From assembly GCA_023399815.1 (NCBI GenBank), contig JAEWOJ010000084.1:1-5934 (forward strand): a stretch of 5,934 nucleotides of DNA, read 5' to 3'. The position numbers and the translations under genes are program-made. The stretch's first letter is position 1, and every line of letters starts with the position of its first letter. The notes under the pieces are model-generated. The model was not told the DNA's origin and did no database searches. It was given only the letters and a program-made list of their open reading frames with translations. Positions 1-5,934 of this stretch are shown piece by piece. Origin of the DNA: Pseudomonadota bacterium. GTDB taxonomy: Bacteria; Pseudomonadota; Gammaproteobacteria; Xanthomonadales; Xanthomonadaceae.

Positions 1-9
1 CGCTCCTAC
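1..9 (-). repeat. Possible truncated REP-type repeat at left edge (GTAG head)
   Basis: Read on the minus strand, the window starts in a GTAG tetranucleotide (bases 9 to 6) followed by GAGCG up to the edge, preceded by T at base 10. TGTAGGAGCG is how a widespread family of extragenic palindromes begins in Xanthomonadaceae and pseudomonads, where a GC-rich palindrome follows the head. Only the head is visible, so the palindrome itself cannot be seen. If real, it belongs to a different subfamily from the pair at the right edge. The call rests on recalled knowledge of the repeat family plus nine bases and may be chance. Confidence 0.3.
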
Positions 10-44
10 AGTGCTGATGCGGCGTTTCGGCACCTGTGAACTGC

Positions 45-64
45 GGTCGGCAACGAAGCCGACC
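45..64. other. Small perfect hairpin in the upstream intergenic region
   Basis: Arms GGTCGGC (45-51) and GCCGACC (58-64) pair perfectly over seven bases around the loop AACGAA. No run of T follows on either strand, so it is not a canonical intrinsic terminator. It could be the remains of a palindromic repeat, the end of an upstream transcript, or chance in GC-rich DNA. Nothing else in bases 10-130 reads as a gene: open frames there lack the strong GC3 bias of tamA and tamB. Confidence 0.35.
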
Positions 65-176
65 CAATGGACACCGTGCCAACCAATGTCCTGTTCGGTT
101 CGTGCGGCGTCCATCGCGGAAACGGGCATTTTCTTTACGTGGATTTCACGCCGTTTTTGCCGCGCGCACCGTGATT

Positions 177-204
177 TTGCCGGTCACGTCCGGCCCGGTA
201 TGCT
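177..204 (+). promoter_or_regulatory. Candidate sigma-70-type promoter of tamAB, close to leaderless
   Basis: A -35-like TTGCCG (177-182; four of six matches to TTGACA) and a -10-like TATGCT (199-204; four of six matches to TATAAT) are separated by 16 bases. They lie just after a stretch (about 128-180) that is clearly richer in A+T than the genes. Transcription would be expected to start about seven bases after the -10 box, near base 211. That base is the A of the second of two adjacent ATG codons (208 and 211). No convincing Shine-Dalgarno sequence lies ahead of these ATGs, which agrees with a leaderless or nearly leaderless mRNA. The palindrome CGTGA (170-174) / TCACG (184-188) straddles the -35 box and could be an operator, but no regulator is recognised. 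Confidence 0.4.
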
Positions 205-207
205 GCC

Positions 208-1995
208 ATGATGCCGCCTGCCCGAATCACGTTCCTGCTGCTTGCCGCCGCCCTGCTGGCCGCTCCCTCCGCCCACGCCCGCGGCACCATCGAGAAGGTG
301 CAGATCAAGGGACTGGACAAGGGGGACGATGCCGCCATCATCGAGAACATCGAGGTCTCGCTGACGCTGTACGACACCATCGGCAAGGCGCAGGGCGAGT
401 CGCGCCTGGAATATCTGCTGTCGCAGGCCGAGCAGCAGACGCGCAAGGCGCTGGAGCCGTTCGGCTATTACAACCCGACCGTCAGCGTGGAGGCGCCGCG
501 CCAGGGTGACACGCTGCAGGTGGTGATCCAGGTGGAGAAGGGCGAGCCGGTGCGGGTGCGGCATTCGGAAGTGGTCATCACCGGCCCGGCCGCGCGCGAC
601 CGCTACCTGCAGCAGGACCTGCAGGATTTCCAGCCGCGCGAGGGCGAGCCGTTCGACCACAGCACCTACGAGGCCAGCAAGGTCGTCATCACCCGGCGCC
701 TGTCCGAGCGCGGCTACTTCGACTCGGATTTCACCCAGCGCCGGGTCGAGATCACCCGCGCCGTGGATGCGGCCGACATCTTCCTGAGCTGGGACAGCGG
801 CCGCCGCTACAACATGGGCCGCATCACCTTCAACCAGGACTACTTCCGCCCCGGGCTGTTCGACCCGCTGGTGTACTGGGAAGAGGGCAGCTACTGGCAC
901 GAGGGCAAGCTCGACCGCCTGCGCGAATCGCTGACCAAGCTGGACTACTTCAGCACCATCGACATCCAGCCGCACCCGGAGGACGCCTATGGCGACGGCG
1001 AGGTGCCGGTGGACGTCAGCCTCATCCTGGCCAAGCGCACCATCTACACCGCCGGCCTGAGCTACGGCAGCGAGAGTGGGCCCGGCGTGCGCGGCGGCGT
1101 GGAGCGGCGCTACGTCAACAGCCGCGGCCACAAGCTCAACACGCAGCTGGACTACGCGCAGAAGCGCAAGAGCCTGATCACCAGCTACCGGATACCGGCG
1201 TTCCGCTGGCTCGACGGCTGGTACACCTTCGCCGCCAGCGCCTACGACGAGCAGACGCGCTACATCGACATGCGCAACTTCAAGCTCATCGCCAGCCGAA
1301 GCGGCGAGATCAGCGAGCACTGGACCGCCATCGCCTCGGTCAACGCGCTGCGCGAGCGCTGGCGCTACAGCTCCGGCGACCAGTTCAACGATGCCGTGTA
1401 CCAGTACTCGACGCTGGTGTACCCGCAGTTGACCGCCGACTACGTGGGCGTGGACGACAAGGCCTTCCCGCGCCGCGGCTTCAGCGGCAACGCCACGCTG
1501 CGCGGCGGCATCGAGGGCGTGGGCTCGGACACCAGCTTCGTCCAGGCCGACGCCACGCTGCGCTGGTACGTGCCGGTGGGCGAGAGCGACCGCCTGATCC
1601 TGCGCGGCCAGGCCGGCACCACCTGGACCAGCGACCTGGTGGCGATGCCGCCGAGCCTGCGCTACTTCGCCGGCGGCGACCGCTCGATCCGCGGCTACGC
1701 CTGGCGCGAGGTCGGGCCGCGCACGCCGCCGCCGGACAAATACGCGCTCGGCGCCAAGCACCTGGTGGTGGGCTCGGCCGAGTACGAGCACTACTTCGGC
1801 GGCGGCCCGTGGGGCGCGGCGGTGTTCGTGGACACCGGCAGCGCGTTCGACGACAGCATCGACCTGCACACCGGCGTGGGCTTCGGCGTGCGCTGGAAAT
1901 CGCCGGTCGGCCCGGTGCGCATCGACATCGCCCATGGCCTGAACAAGCCGGATTCGCAGTTCCAGCTGTACCTGAACATCGGAGCCGACCTGTGA
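208..1995 (+). CDS. tamA: Translocation and assembly module outer-membrane protein TamA (Omp85 family)
   Basis: TamA is the outer-membrane half of the TAM complex. It helps fold and insert certain outer-membrane proteins such as autotransporters and docks the periplasm-spanning TamB. The 595-residue product is close to the usual family length (E. coli about 577). Residues 1-24 form a signal peptide: R6, a hydrophobic core at about 7-19, and a cleavage site after AHA (22-24). Three POTRA domains follow, roughly 26-111, 113-195 and 199-274. The 16-strand barrel covers about 278-595. The Omp85 signature of loop L6 appears as GGDRSIRGY, with R495 the conserved arginine. The ASPVGPVR-like stretch (here KSPVGPVRIDI) and the final strand ending NIGADL are typical of TamA. 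There are no cysteines. Two ATGs, at 208 and 211, are both possible starts. Neither has a clear ribosome binding site, and the second would suit a leaderless mRNA. The gene overlaps tamB by four bases and is first in the operon. Other Omp85 members (BamA, TpsB) fit less well, given three POTRAs and a tamB neighbour. Confidence 0.96.
   Translation: MMPPARITFLLLAAALLAAPSAHARGTIEKVQIKGLDKGDDAAIIENIEVSLTLYDTIGKAQGESRLEYLLSQAEQQTRKALEPFGYYNPTVSVEAPRQGDTLQVVIQVEKGEPVRVRHSEVVITGPAARDRYLQQDLQDFQPREGEPFDHSTYEASKVVITRRLSERGYFDSDFTQRRVEITRAVDAADIFLSWDSGRRYNMGRITFNQDYFRPGLFDPLVYWEEGSYWHEGKLDRLRESLTKLDYFSTIDIQPHPEDAYGDGEVPVDVSLILAKRTIYTAGLSYGSESGPGVRGGVERRYVNSRGHKLNTQLDYAQKRKSLITSYRIPAFRWLDGWYTFAASAYDEQTRYIDMRNFKLIASRSGEISEHWTAIASVNALRERWRYSSGDQFNDAVYQYSTLVYPQLTADYVGVDDKAFPRRGFSGNATLRGGIEGVGSDTSFVQADATLRWYVPVGESDRLILRGQAGTTWTSDLVAMPPSLRYFAGGDRSIRGYAWREVGPRTPPPDKYALGAKHLVVGSAEYEHYFGGGPWGAAVFVDTGSAFDDSIDLHTGVGFGVRWKSPVGPVRIDIAHGLNKPDSQFQLYLNIGADL
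1981..1984 (+). promoter_or_regulatory. Shine-Dalgarno of tamB inside the end of tamA
   Basis: GGAG at 1981-1984 lies seven bases ahead of the GTG at 1992, an ideal spacing, and sits within the last codons of tamA. It decides the tamB start. The open frame extends upstream to 1809, but that part lies inside tamA in another frame. The next in-frame ATG (2088) would cut off the cytoplasmic tail and leave only nine residues before the membrane segment. Confidence 0.8.
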
Positions 1996-4900
1996 GCCGC
2001 CGCCCCGACGACATCGCGCCGGGCGACGTCACGCCCGAGGAGCGCGAGGCGCGCATCGCCGGGCTGCGCGCGCGGCGCCGGGCGCGGATGCGCACGCTGG
2101 CGATCCGCAGCGGCATCACCGCCGCCGCGCTCATCGTGCTGGGCCTGCTGGCGCTGTACTGGCTGCTGCAGACCGTGGCCGGGCGCGACGTGCTGCTGGC
2201 GCAGGTGGTGGCGCGCCTGCCGGCGGATTCGTCGCTGACCTGGAGCAAGGTCGAGGGCCCGCTGGCCGGGCCGCTGGTGCTGCACGACCTGGACTTCCGC
2301 TACCAGGACATCCACTTCAGCGCGGCCACGGCCTACCTGGACCCGGACATCCGCCCGCTGCTGGGGCGCAAGCTGCGCCTGGACGTGCTGCGCCTCGGCA
2401 ACGCACAACTTGAGCTGGGGCCGTCGGAAGACAAGCCGTTCGAGCTGCCGCGCTGGCCGGACGTGCTGCCGGCGATCGAGCTGCCGCTGGCATTGCAGGC
2501 CGATGCCATCGAGGTCGACGGCCTGCGCATCGTCCAGCAGGACGCGCCGCCGATCGACATCGCCCGCATCCGCGGCGGCATCGAGGCGTCCGACGGCGAG
2601 TTCCGCGCCACCCAGCTCACGGTCGACAGCAACCTGGGCGATTTCCGCATCGACGGCCACTACCTGCCGCGCCGTAACTACCGCACCGACCTGACCGTGC
2701 GCGCGCTGATGCCGGCGCGGCCGGGCCAGGCACGGGCGCGCCTGGGGCTGGTGGCGCGCGGCGACCTGGCGCACATGGAAGTGGCGCTGGCCGGCTACGC
2801 GCCGAAGCCGCTGCAGGCCCGCCTGGTCCTCGACGGCCGCACGGACCCGGTATGGAACGTGGCCGCGCGCAGCGAGCAGCTGGACCTCGGGCAACTGGTG
2901 CCGGCGCAGTACCTGGCGCAGGCCCCGCAACCGCTGGCGCTGGATTTCACCGCGCGCGGTCGCGGCGGCAGCGCGCGGCTGCAGGGCCGCGTGCGCCAGG
3001 GCGACCGGGAACTGGTGCTGGCGCCGTCCAACGTCGCCATCGACAACCAAGTGCTGACCGTCTCGCCGCTGGTGGCCGAGGCCTTCGGCGGCAGCGTGCG
3101 CCTGCAGGGCACCGCCGATTTCAGCGACGCGCAGAACCCCGGCTTCCGCTTCGCGGTGGTCGCCAGCCAGCTGACCTGGACGCCCGCGCCCGACCCGACG
3201 ACCCCCGCCACCAGGCCGGTGCCGATGCACCTGAAGGAAGCGCGCCTGGGCGTGGCCGGCAACCTGAAGAACTGGGCGGCGATCGGCAAGGCCGAGGTCG
3301 CGCGCGATGCGCAGGACGCCCGCCTCGATTTCGACGTGCGTGGCAACGACCAGCAGGCGTGGATCGAAAAGCTCGAGGCGACCACGCCGGGTGGTTCGCT
3401 CAACCTCACCGGCTCGGCGGCCTGGGAGCCGGCGCTGGCCTGGGACGTGGATGCGAAGCTGGCCGGCTTCGATCCGGGCTATTTCCTGCCGGGCTGGGAG
3501 GGCAACCTGTCGGGCACGCTGGCCTCCAGGGGCACGCAGCTGCCGTCGCCCGCCGGCACCGGCGATCTGCGCGTCGAAGCCACGCTGGACGTGCCGCAGC
3601 TGCGCGGCCGCCTGCGCGGACGCAGCGTCGACGCGCGCGCCCGGGTGGCCGTGCAGGGCACGCAGGGCGAAGGCGACGTGCGCCTGGTGCTGGGCGACAG
3701 CCAGGTCGAGGCCAAGGGCAAGGTCGGCGACCGCCTGGACGTGGACGCGACGCTGCAGCCGCTGCACCTTTCCGACCTGCTGCCCGGCGCCAGCGGCAGC
3801 CTGGCCGGCACCGTGCAGGTGCGCGGCACGCCGGCGCAGCCGGACATCAGCGCCGACCTGCGCGGCGACGGCCTGCAATGGGATGACTGGAAGGCGGCGC
3901 AGGTCAGCATCAGCGGCCGCCTGCCGTGGCACGGCGACAACGGTGCATTGCAGGTGCAGGCCAGCGCGGTGGAAGTGGGCATGCTGCTCGACCGCCTGCG
4001 CATCGACGCGCGCGGCAGCCTGCAGGACCTGCACGTGGACGCCGACGCGCGCAACGAACTGGGGGCGATCGCGCTGGCCGGCAGCGTGCGCCAGGCCGGG
4101 CAGGCCTGGCGCGGCGAACTGGCCTCGCTGCGCGTGGCGCCGGTCAAGGGCGCGCCGTGGCAGCTGCGGCAAGCGGCGACTTTCGGCGTGCAGGGCAGCA
4201 ACTTCACGCTGGGCGATGCCTGCCTGGGGTCGGAGACCGGTGGCGCGCTGTGCGCGAGCGCCGACTGGCTGCGCGAGGGCGTGCGCCTGCGCGGCGACGC
4301 CTTGCCGCTGGCGCTGGTGCAGCCGTGGCTGCCGCCGAACTCGGGCCGGCGCGTGTACCTGCGCGGCGAACTGACGCTCGACGGCCAACTGCGCCCGCGC
4401 GGCAAGGCCTGGGAGGGCAACTTCAAGGTCGCTTCGCTGGAAGGCGGCATCCGCCTGGGCGACAACGCCCGCGGCGAGCTGCTGCGCTACGACCATTTCT
4501 CCATCAACGTGGACATGCAGCCCGGCGGCATCAACGGCTATCTCGGCGTCGGTTTCCAGGGCGACGGCTTCGTCGACGCCAAGGTGCGCACCGGCTGGGA
4601 GCCGAGCGCCGCGCTCGACGGCGAGCTGTACCTGAACATGTCGCGGCTGTACTGGATGGAGCTGTTCTCGCCCGACCTGGTGCGTCCCAACGGCCTGGTC
4701 GAAGGCCACGTCAGCCTGCGCGGCACGCGCGCGCAGCCCTCGCTTGGCGGCGAGGCGAAGCTGAGCGGCTTCACCGGCGAATTCCCCGCGCTGGGCCTGA
4801 CCCTGAGCGAAGGCAAGGGCAGCTTCACCGCCCAGCCCGACGGCTCGGCGCGCATCGCCGCCGAGGTCAAGACCGGCGGCGAGGGTGCGCTGCGGGTGGA

Positions 4901-5867
4901 CGGCGGCCTGTCCTGGTTCGGCGACGCGCAACCGCTGCAGCTGCACATCGCCGGCGACAACGTGCTGGTGTCCAACACCAGCGAGCTGCGCGTGGTCGCC
5001 AACCCGGACCTGCAGTTCACCCTGGCCGGCACCGCGATGGAACTGCGCGGCAGCGTGCACGTGCCCGAGGCGGCGATCGACCTGGAGCGGCTGGACCGCG
5101 GCACCTCGGTGTCCGAGGACGTGGTGGTGCTCGACCCGGTCGATCCGGAGCAATCGCGTGCCTCGCCGCTGGACATGGACCTGGCCGTCAGCCTCGGCGA
5201 CAAGGTGAAGATGAGCGGCTTCGGCCTGAAGGGCGCGCTGACCGGCAAGATGCAGGTGCGCGCGCGGCCCGGCCGCGAGATGACCGCCAACGGCGGGCTG
5301 GAGGTCAGCGGCCGCTACAAGGCCTACGGCCAGGACCTGACCATCACCCAGGGCCAGTTGCTGTGGAACCACGGCATCGTCTCCGACCCGCGCATCAACA
5401 TCCGCGCCCAGCGCGCCATCGGCGAGGTCACCGCCGGCATCGTCGTCACCGGCCGCGCGCAGCAGCCGCGCGTGGACGTGTGGTCCGACCCGGCGATGTC
5501 GCAGTCCGAGGCGCTGTCCTATCTCGTGCTCGGCCGCAGCCTGAGCATGGCCAGCAGCGACCAGGCGCAGCAGGTCAACGCCGCCTCGGCGGCGCTGTCG
5601 GCCGGCAGCGGCCTGCTCGCCGCCCAGGTCGGCGCCAAGCTCGGCCTGGACGACGCCGGCGTCAGCCAGTCGCGCGCGCTGGGCGGCGCGGTGATCGGCG
5701 TGGGCAAGTACATCACCCCCAAGCTCTACGTCGGCTACGGCGTATCGCTGATCGGCAGCGGCTCGGTGCTGACGCTGAAGTACCTGCTGCGCCGCGGCTT
5801 CGACATCGAAGTCGAATCCAGCACCGTGGAGAACCGCGGCTCGGTGAACTGGCGCAAGGAAAAGTAG
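1992..5867 (+). CDS. tamB: Translocation and assembly module inner-membrane protein TamB (AsmA-like, DUF490)
   Basis: TamB is the inner-membrane-anchored partner of TamA. It spans the periplasm as a long hydrophobic beta groove and is implicated in outer-membrane protein assembly and, with its AsmA-like relatives, in phospholipid transport to the outer membrane. From GTG at 1992 the product is 1291 residues (E. coli about 1259). An arginine-rich cytoplasmic tail (1-41) precedes one membrane segment at about 42-59, the signal anchor. Residues 65 to about 900 form the repetitive beta-rich AsmA-like region. It holds recurring units of the type G-x-V-x-V-x-G-T-x-x-x-P (for example 606-617 and 905-916) and a proline-rich linker at 397-411. 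The conserved C-terminal TamB domain runs from about 905 to 1291, with AYGQ (1111-1114), SEALSYLVLGR (1172-1182) and GKYITPKLYVGYG (from 1238). This domain is known in E. coli to contact the TamA POTRAs. The only cysteines are C744 and C754. The start overlaps the tamA stop as GTGA, so translation is probably coupled. The TAG stop belongs to the head of a palindromic repeat. No frameshift or truncation is seen. Confidence 0.95.
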   Translation: MSRRPDDIAPGDVTPEEREARIAGLRARRRARMRTLAIRSGITAAALIVLGLLALYWLLQTVAGRDVLLAQVVARLPADSSLTWSKVEGPLAGPLVLHDLDFRYQDIHFSAATAYLDPDIRPLLGRKLRLDVLRLGNAQLELGPSEDKPFELPRWPDVLPAIELPLALQADAIEVDGLRIVQQDAPPIDIARIRGGIEASDGEFRATQLTVDSNLGDFRIDGHYLPRRNYRTDLTVRALMPARPGQARARLGLVARGDLAHMEVALAGYAPKPLQARLVLDGRTDPVWNVAARSEQLDLGQLVPAQYLAQAPQPLALDFTARGRGGSARLQGRVRQGDRELVLAPSNVAIDNQVLTVSPLVAEAFGGSVRLQGTADFSDAQNPGFRFAVVASQLTWTPAPDPTTPATRPVPMHLKEARLGVAGNLKNWAAIGKAEVARDAQDARLDFDVRGNDQQAWIEKLEATTPGGSLNLTGSAAWEPALAWDVDAKLAGFDPGYFLPGWEGNLSGTLASRGTQLPSPAGTGDLRVEATLDVPQLRGRLRGRSVDARARVAVQGTQGEGDVRLVLGDSQVEAKGKVGDRLDVDATLQPLHLSDLLPGASGSLAGTVQVRGTPAQPDISADLRGDGLQWDDWKAAQVSISGRLPWHGDNGALQVQASAVEVGMLLDRLRIDARGSLQDLHVDADARNELGAIALAGSVRQAGQAWRGELASLRVAPVKGAPWQLRQAATFGVQGSNFTLGDACLGSETGGALCASADWLREGVRLRGDALPLALVQPWLPPNSGRRVYLRGELTLDGQLRPRGKAWEGNFKVASLEGGIRLGDNARGELLRYDHFSINVDMQPGGINGYLGVGFQGDGFVDAKVRTGWEPSAALDGELYLNMSRLYWMELFSPDLVRPNGLVEGHVSLRGTRAQPSLGGEAKLSGFTGEFPALGLTLSEGKGSFTAQPDGSARIAAEVKTGGEGALRVDGGLSWFGDAQPLQLHIAGDNVLVSNTSELRVVANPDLQFTLAGTAMELRGSVHVPEAAIDLERLDRGTSVSEDVVVLDPVDPEQSRASPLDMDLAVSLGDKVKMSGFGLKGALTGKMQVRARPGREMTANGGLEVSGRYKAYGQDLTITQGQLLWNHGIVSDPRINIRAQRAIGEVTAGIVVTGRAQQPRVDVWSDPAMSQSEALSYLVLGRSLSMASSDQAQQVNAASAALSAGSGLLAAQVGAKLGLDDAGVSQSRALGGAVIGVGKYITPKLYVGYGVSLIGSGSVLTLKYLLRRGFDIEVESSTVENRGSVNWRKEK

Positions 5868-5886
5868 TGCCGGCCGCCGGCCGGCA
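5864..5886 (+). repeat. GTAG-headed REP element, SMAG-like, overlapping the tamB stop
   Basis: The tetranucleotide GTAG (5864-5867) is followed directly by the palindrome TGCCGGCCGCCGGCCGGCA (5868-5886), with 8-base arms and a 3-base loop. A GTAG head joined to a short GC-rich palindrome is the hallmark of the GTAG REP class mobilised by REP-associated tyrosine transposases (RAYTs). The sequence closely resembles the SMAG repeats I recall from Stenotrophomonas maltophilia. The TAG of the head is the tamB stop codon, so there is no spacer between gene and repeat. Family membership is from memory; the structure is directly visible. Confidence 0.75.
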
Positions 5887-5934
5887 ACCGCATGGATGCC
5901 TGGATATGCGAGGTTGCCGGCCAGCGGCCGGCAC
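5867..5934 (+). terminator. Long stem-loop formed by the inverted REP pair, possible tamAB 3' end
   Basis: Bases 5867-5889 pair with 5912-5934 over 23 positions with one C/A mismatch (5878 with 5923). The stem can extend by GCAT (5890-5893) with ATGC (5906-5909) across a two-base bulge (5910-5911), leaving a 12-base loop (5894-5905). In the transcript this very stable hairpin begins at the last base of the tamB stop codon. Such structures can block 3' exonucleases or help end transcription. No T-run is visible before the window ends, so a true intrinsic terminator cannot be claimed. Each half can also fold alone into a short 8-bp hairpin. Confidence 0.4.
5915..5934 (-). repeat. Second GTAG-type REP copy, inverted, cut by the window edge
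   Basis: TGCCGGCCAGCGGCCGGCA (5915-5933) is the same palindrome as the copy at 5868-5886 in opposite orientation, with a different loop (AGC against GCC, that is GCT when read on its own strand). The final C (5934) is the expected first base of CTAC, the complement of the GTAG head. The three bases beyond the window should therefore be TAC. The two copies face each other across about 28 bases, the usual REP doublet (REPIN or BIME-like) arrangement. Confidence 0.7.

Noticed and set aside
1..39. Possible 3' end of an upstream gene on the + strand ending in TGA at 37-39
   Set aside because: There are only 12 codons with weak GC3 bias and no recognisable C-terminus. It cannot be separated from chance, and the possible REP head overlaps it.
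69..91. Inverted repeat GGACA-N13-TGTCC and a CCAATG direct repeat (64-69, 83-88)
   Set aside because: The arms are only five or six bases, with no extension and no nearby promoter element. They are within chance expectation.
1..129. Possible divergent partial CDS on the minus strand starting at 129 and open to the left edge
   Set aside because: It has only 43 codons, third positions much less GC-biased than tamA and tamB, rare codons such as TCA and GTA, no recognisable protein, and it runs into a likely REP element at the edge.
170..188. Clp/CRP-type binding site (GTGA...TCAC) upstream of tamA
   Set aside because: The half-sites are separated by nine bases between CGTGA and TCACG, whereas the known CRP/Clp site has six between TGTGA and TCACA. 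The spacing is wrong, so only an unspecified inverted repeat is reported.
36..509. 157-codon + strand open frame covering the upstream region and the start of tamA
   Set aside because: It is out of frame with tamA, has an R- and P-rich nonsense composition and no domain. It is a shadow of tamA.
184..1935. 583-codon open frame on the minus strand opposite tamA
   Set aside because: It is in the mirror frame of tamA, is low in complexity and has no domain. tamA is clearly the real gene.
1809..1991. Upstream extension of the tamB frame to 1809
   Set aside because: It lies wholly inside the conserved C-terminal barrel of TamA in another frame, and its translation does not resemble TamB. The GTG at 1992 with its Shine-Dalgarno explains the start.
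1791..5372. 1193-codon open frame on the minus strand opposite tamB
   Set aside because: It is in the mirror frame of tamB (same triplets), its composition is dominated by A, R, Q, V, H and L with no recognisable domain, and tamB itself is a clear family member. It is a GC3 artefact.

Overview
The window is very rich in G+C, and third codon positions are almost all G or C. It holds a complete, intact two-gene operon on the + strand, tamA followed by tamB, which encodes the translocation and assembly module of the Gram-negative envelope. The protein sequences, the strong GC3 bias and the GTAG-headed palindromic repeats at the 3' end point to a gammaproteobacterium of the Xanthomonadaceae. The repeat type resembles the SMAG repeats of Stenotrophomonas, so Stenotrophomonas or a close relative such as Pseudoxanthomonas or Lysobacter is the best guess. 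This assignment is an inference, made without any search.

Layout. Bases 1-207 are intergenic. The first nine bases may be the truncated edge of a REP-type repeat on the minus strand. A small hairpin lies at 45-64, and an A+T-richer stretch at about 128-180 leads into a candidate promoter at 177-204. That promoter ends only a few bases before the tamA start and would give a nearly or fully leaderless mRNA. tamA (208-1995) encodes an Omp85-family outer-membrane barrel with a signal peptide, three POTRA domains and a 16-strand barrel. tamB (1992-5867) starts at GTG inside the tamA stop (GTGA overlap, four bases) and has a good Shine-Dalgarno within tamA. It encodes a 1291-residue inner-membrane-anchored AsmA-like protein ending in the conserved TamB (DUF490) domain. 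The tamB stop codon is part of the GTAG head of a palindromic repeat. A second, inverted copy follows and runs off the right edge, and together the two can fold into a 23-bp stem.

How the genes work together. In the known system TamA sits in the outer membrane. TamB spans the periplasm from an N-terminal inner-membrane anchor and docks its C-terminal domain on the TamA POTRA domains. The pair helps insert some outer-membrane proteins such as autotransporters. TamB, with its AsmA-like relatives, also contributes to phospholipid movement to the outer membrane. The tight coupling of the two reading frames fits a two-part complex.

I found no undescribed system here. The most interesting details lie at the edges: the REP-fused stop codon, the inverted REP pair and the possible leaderless promoter.
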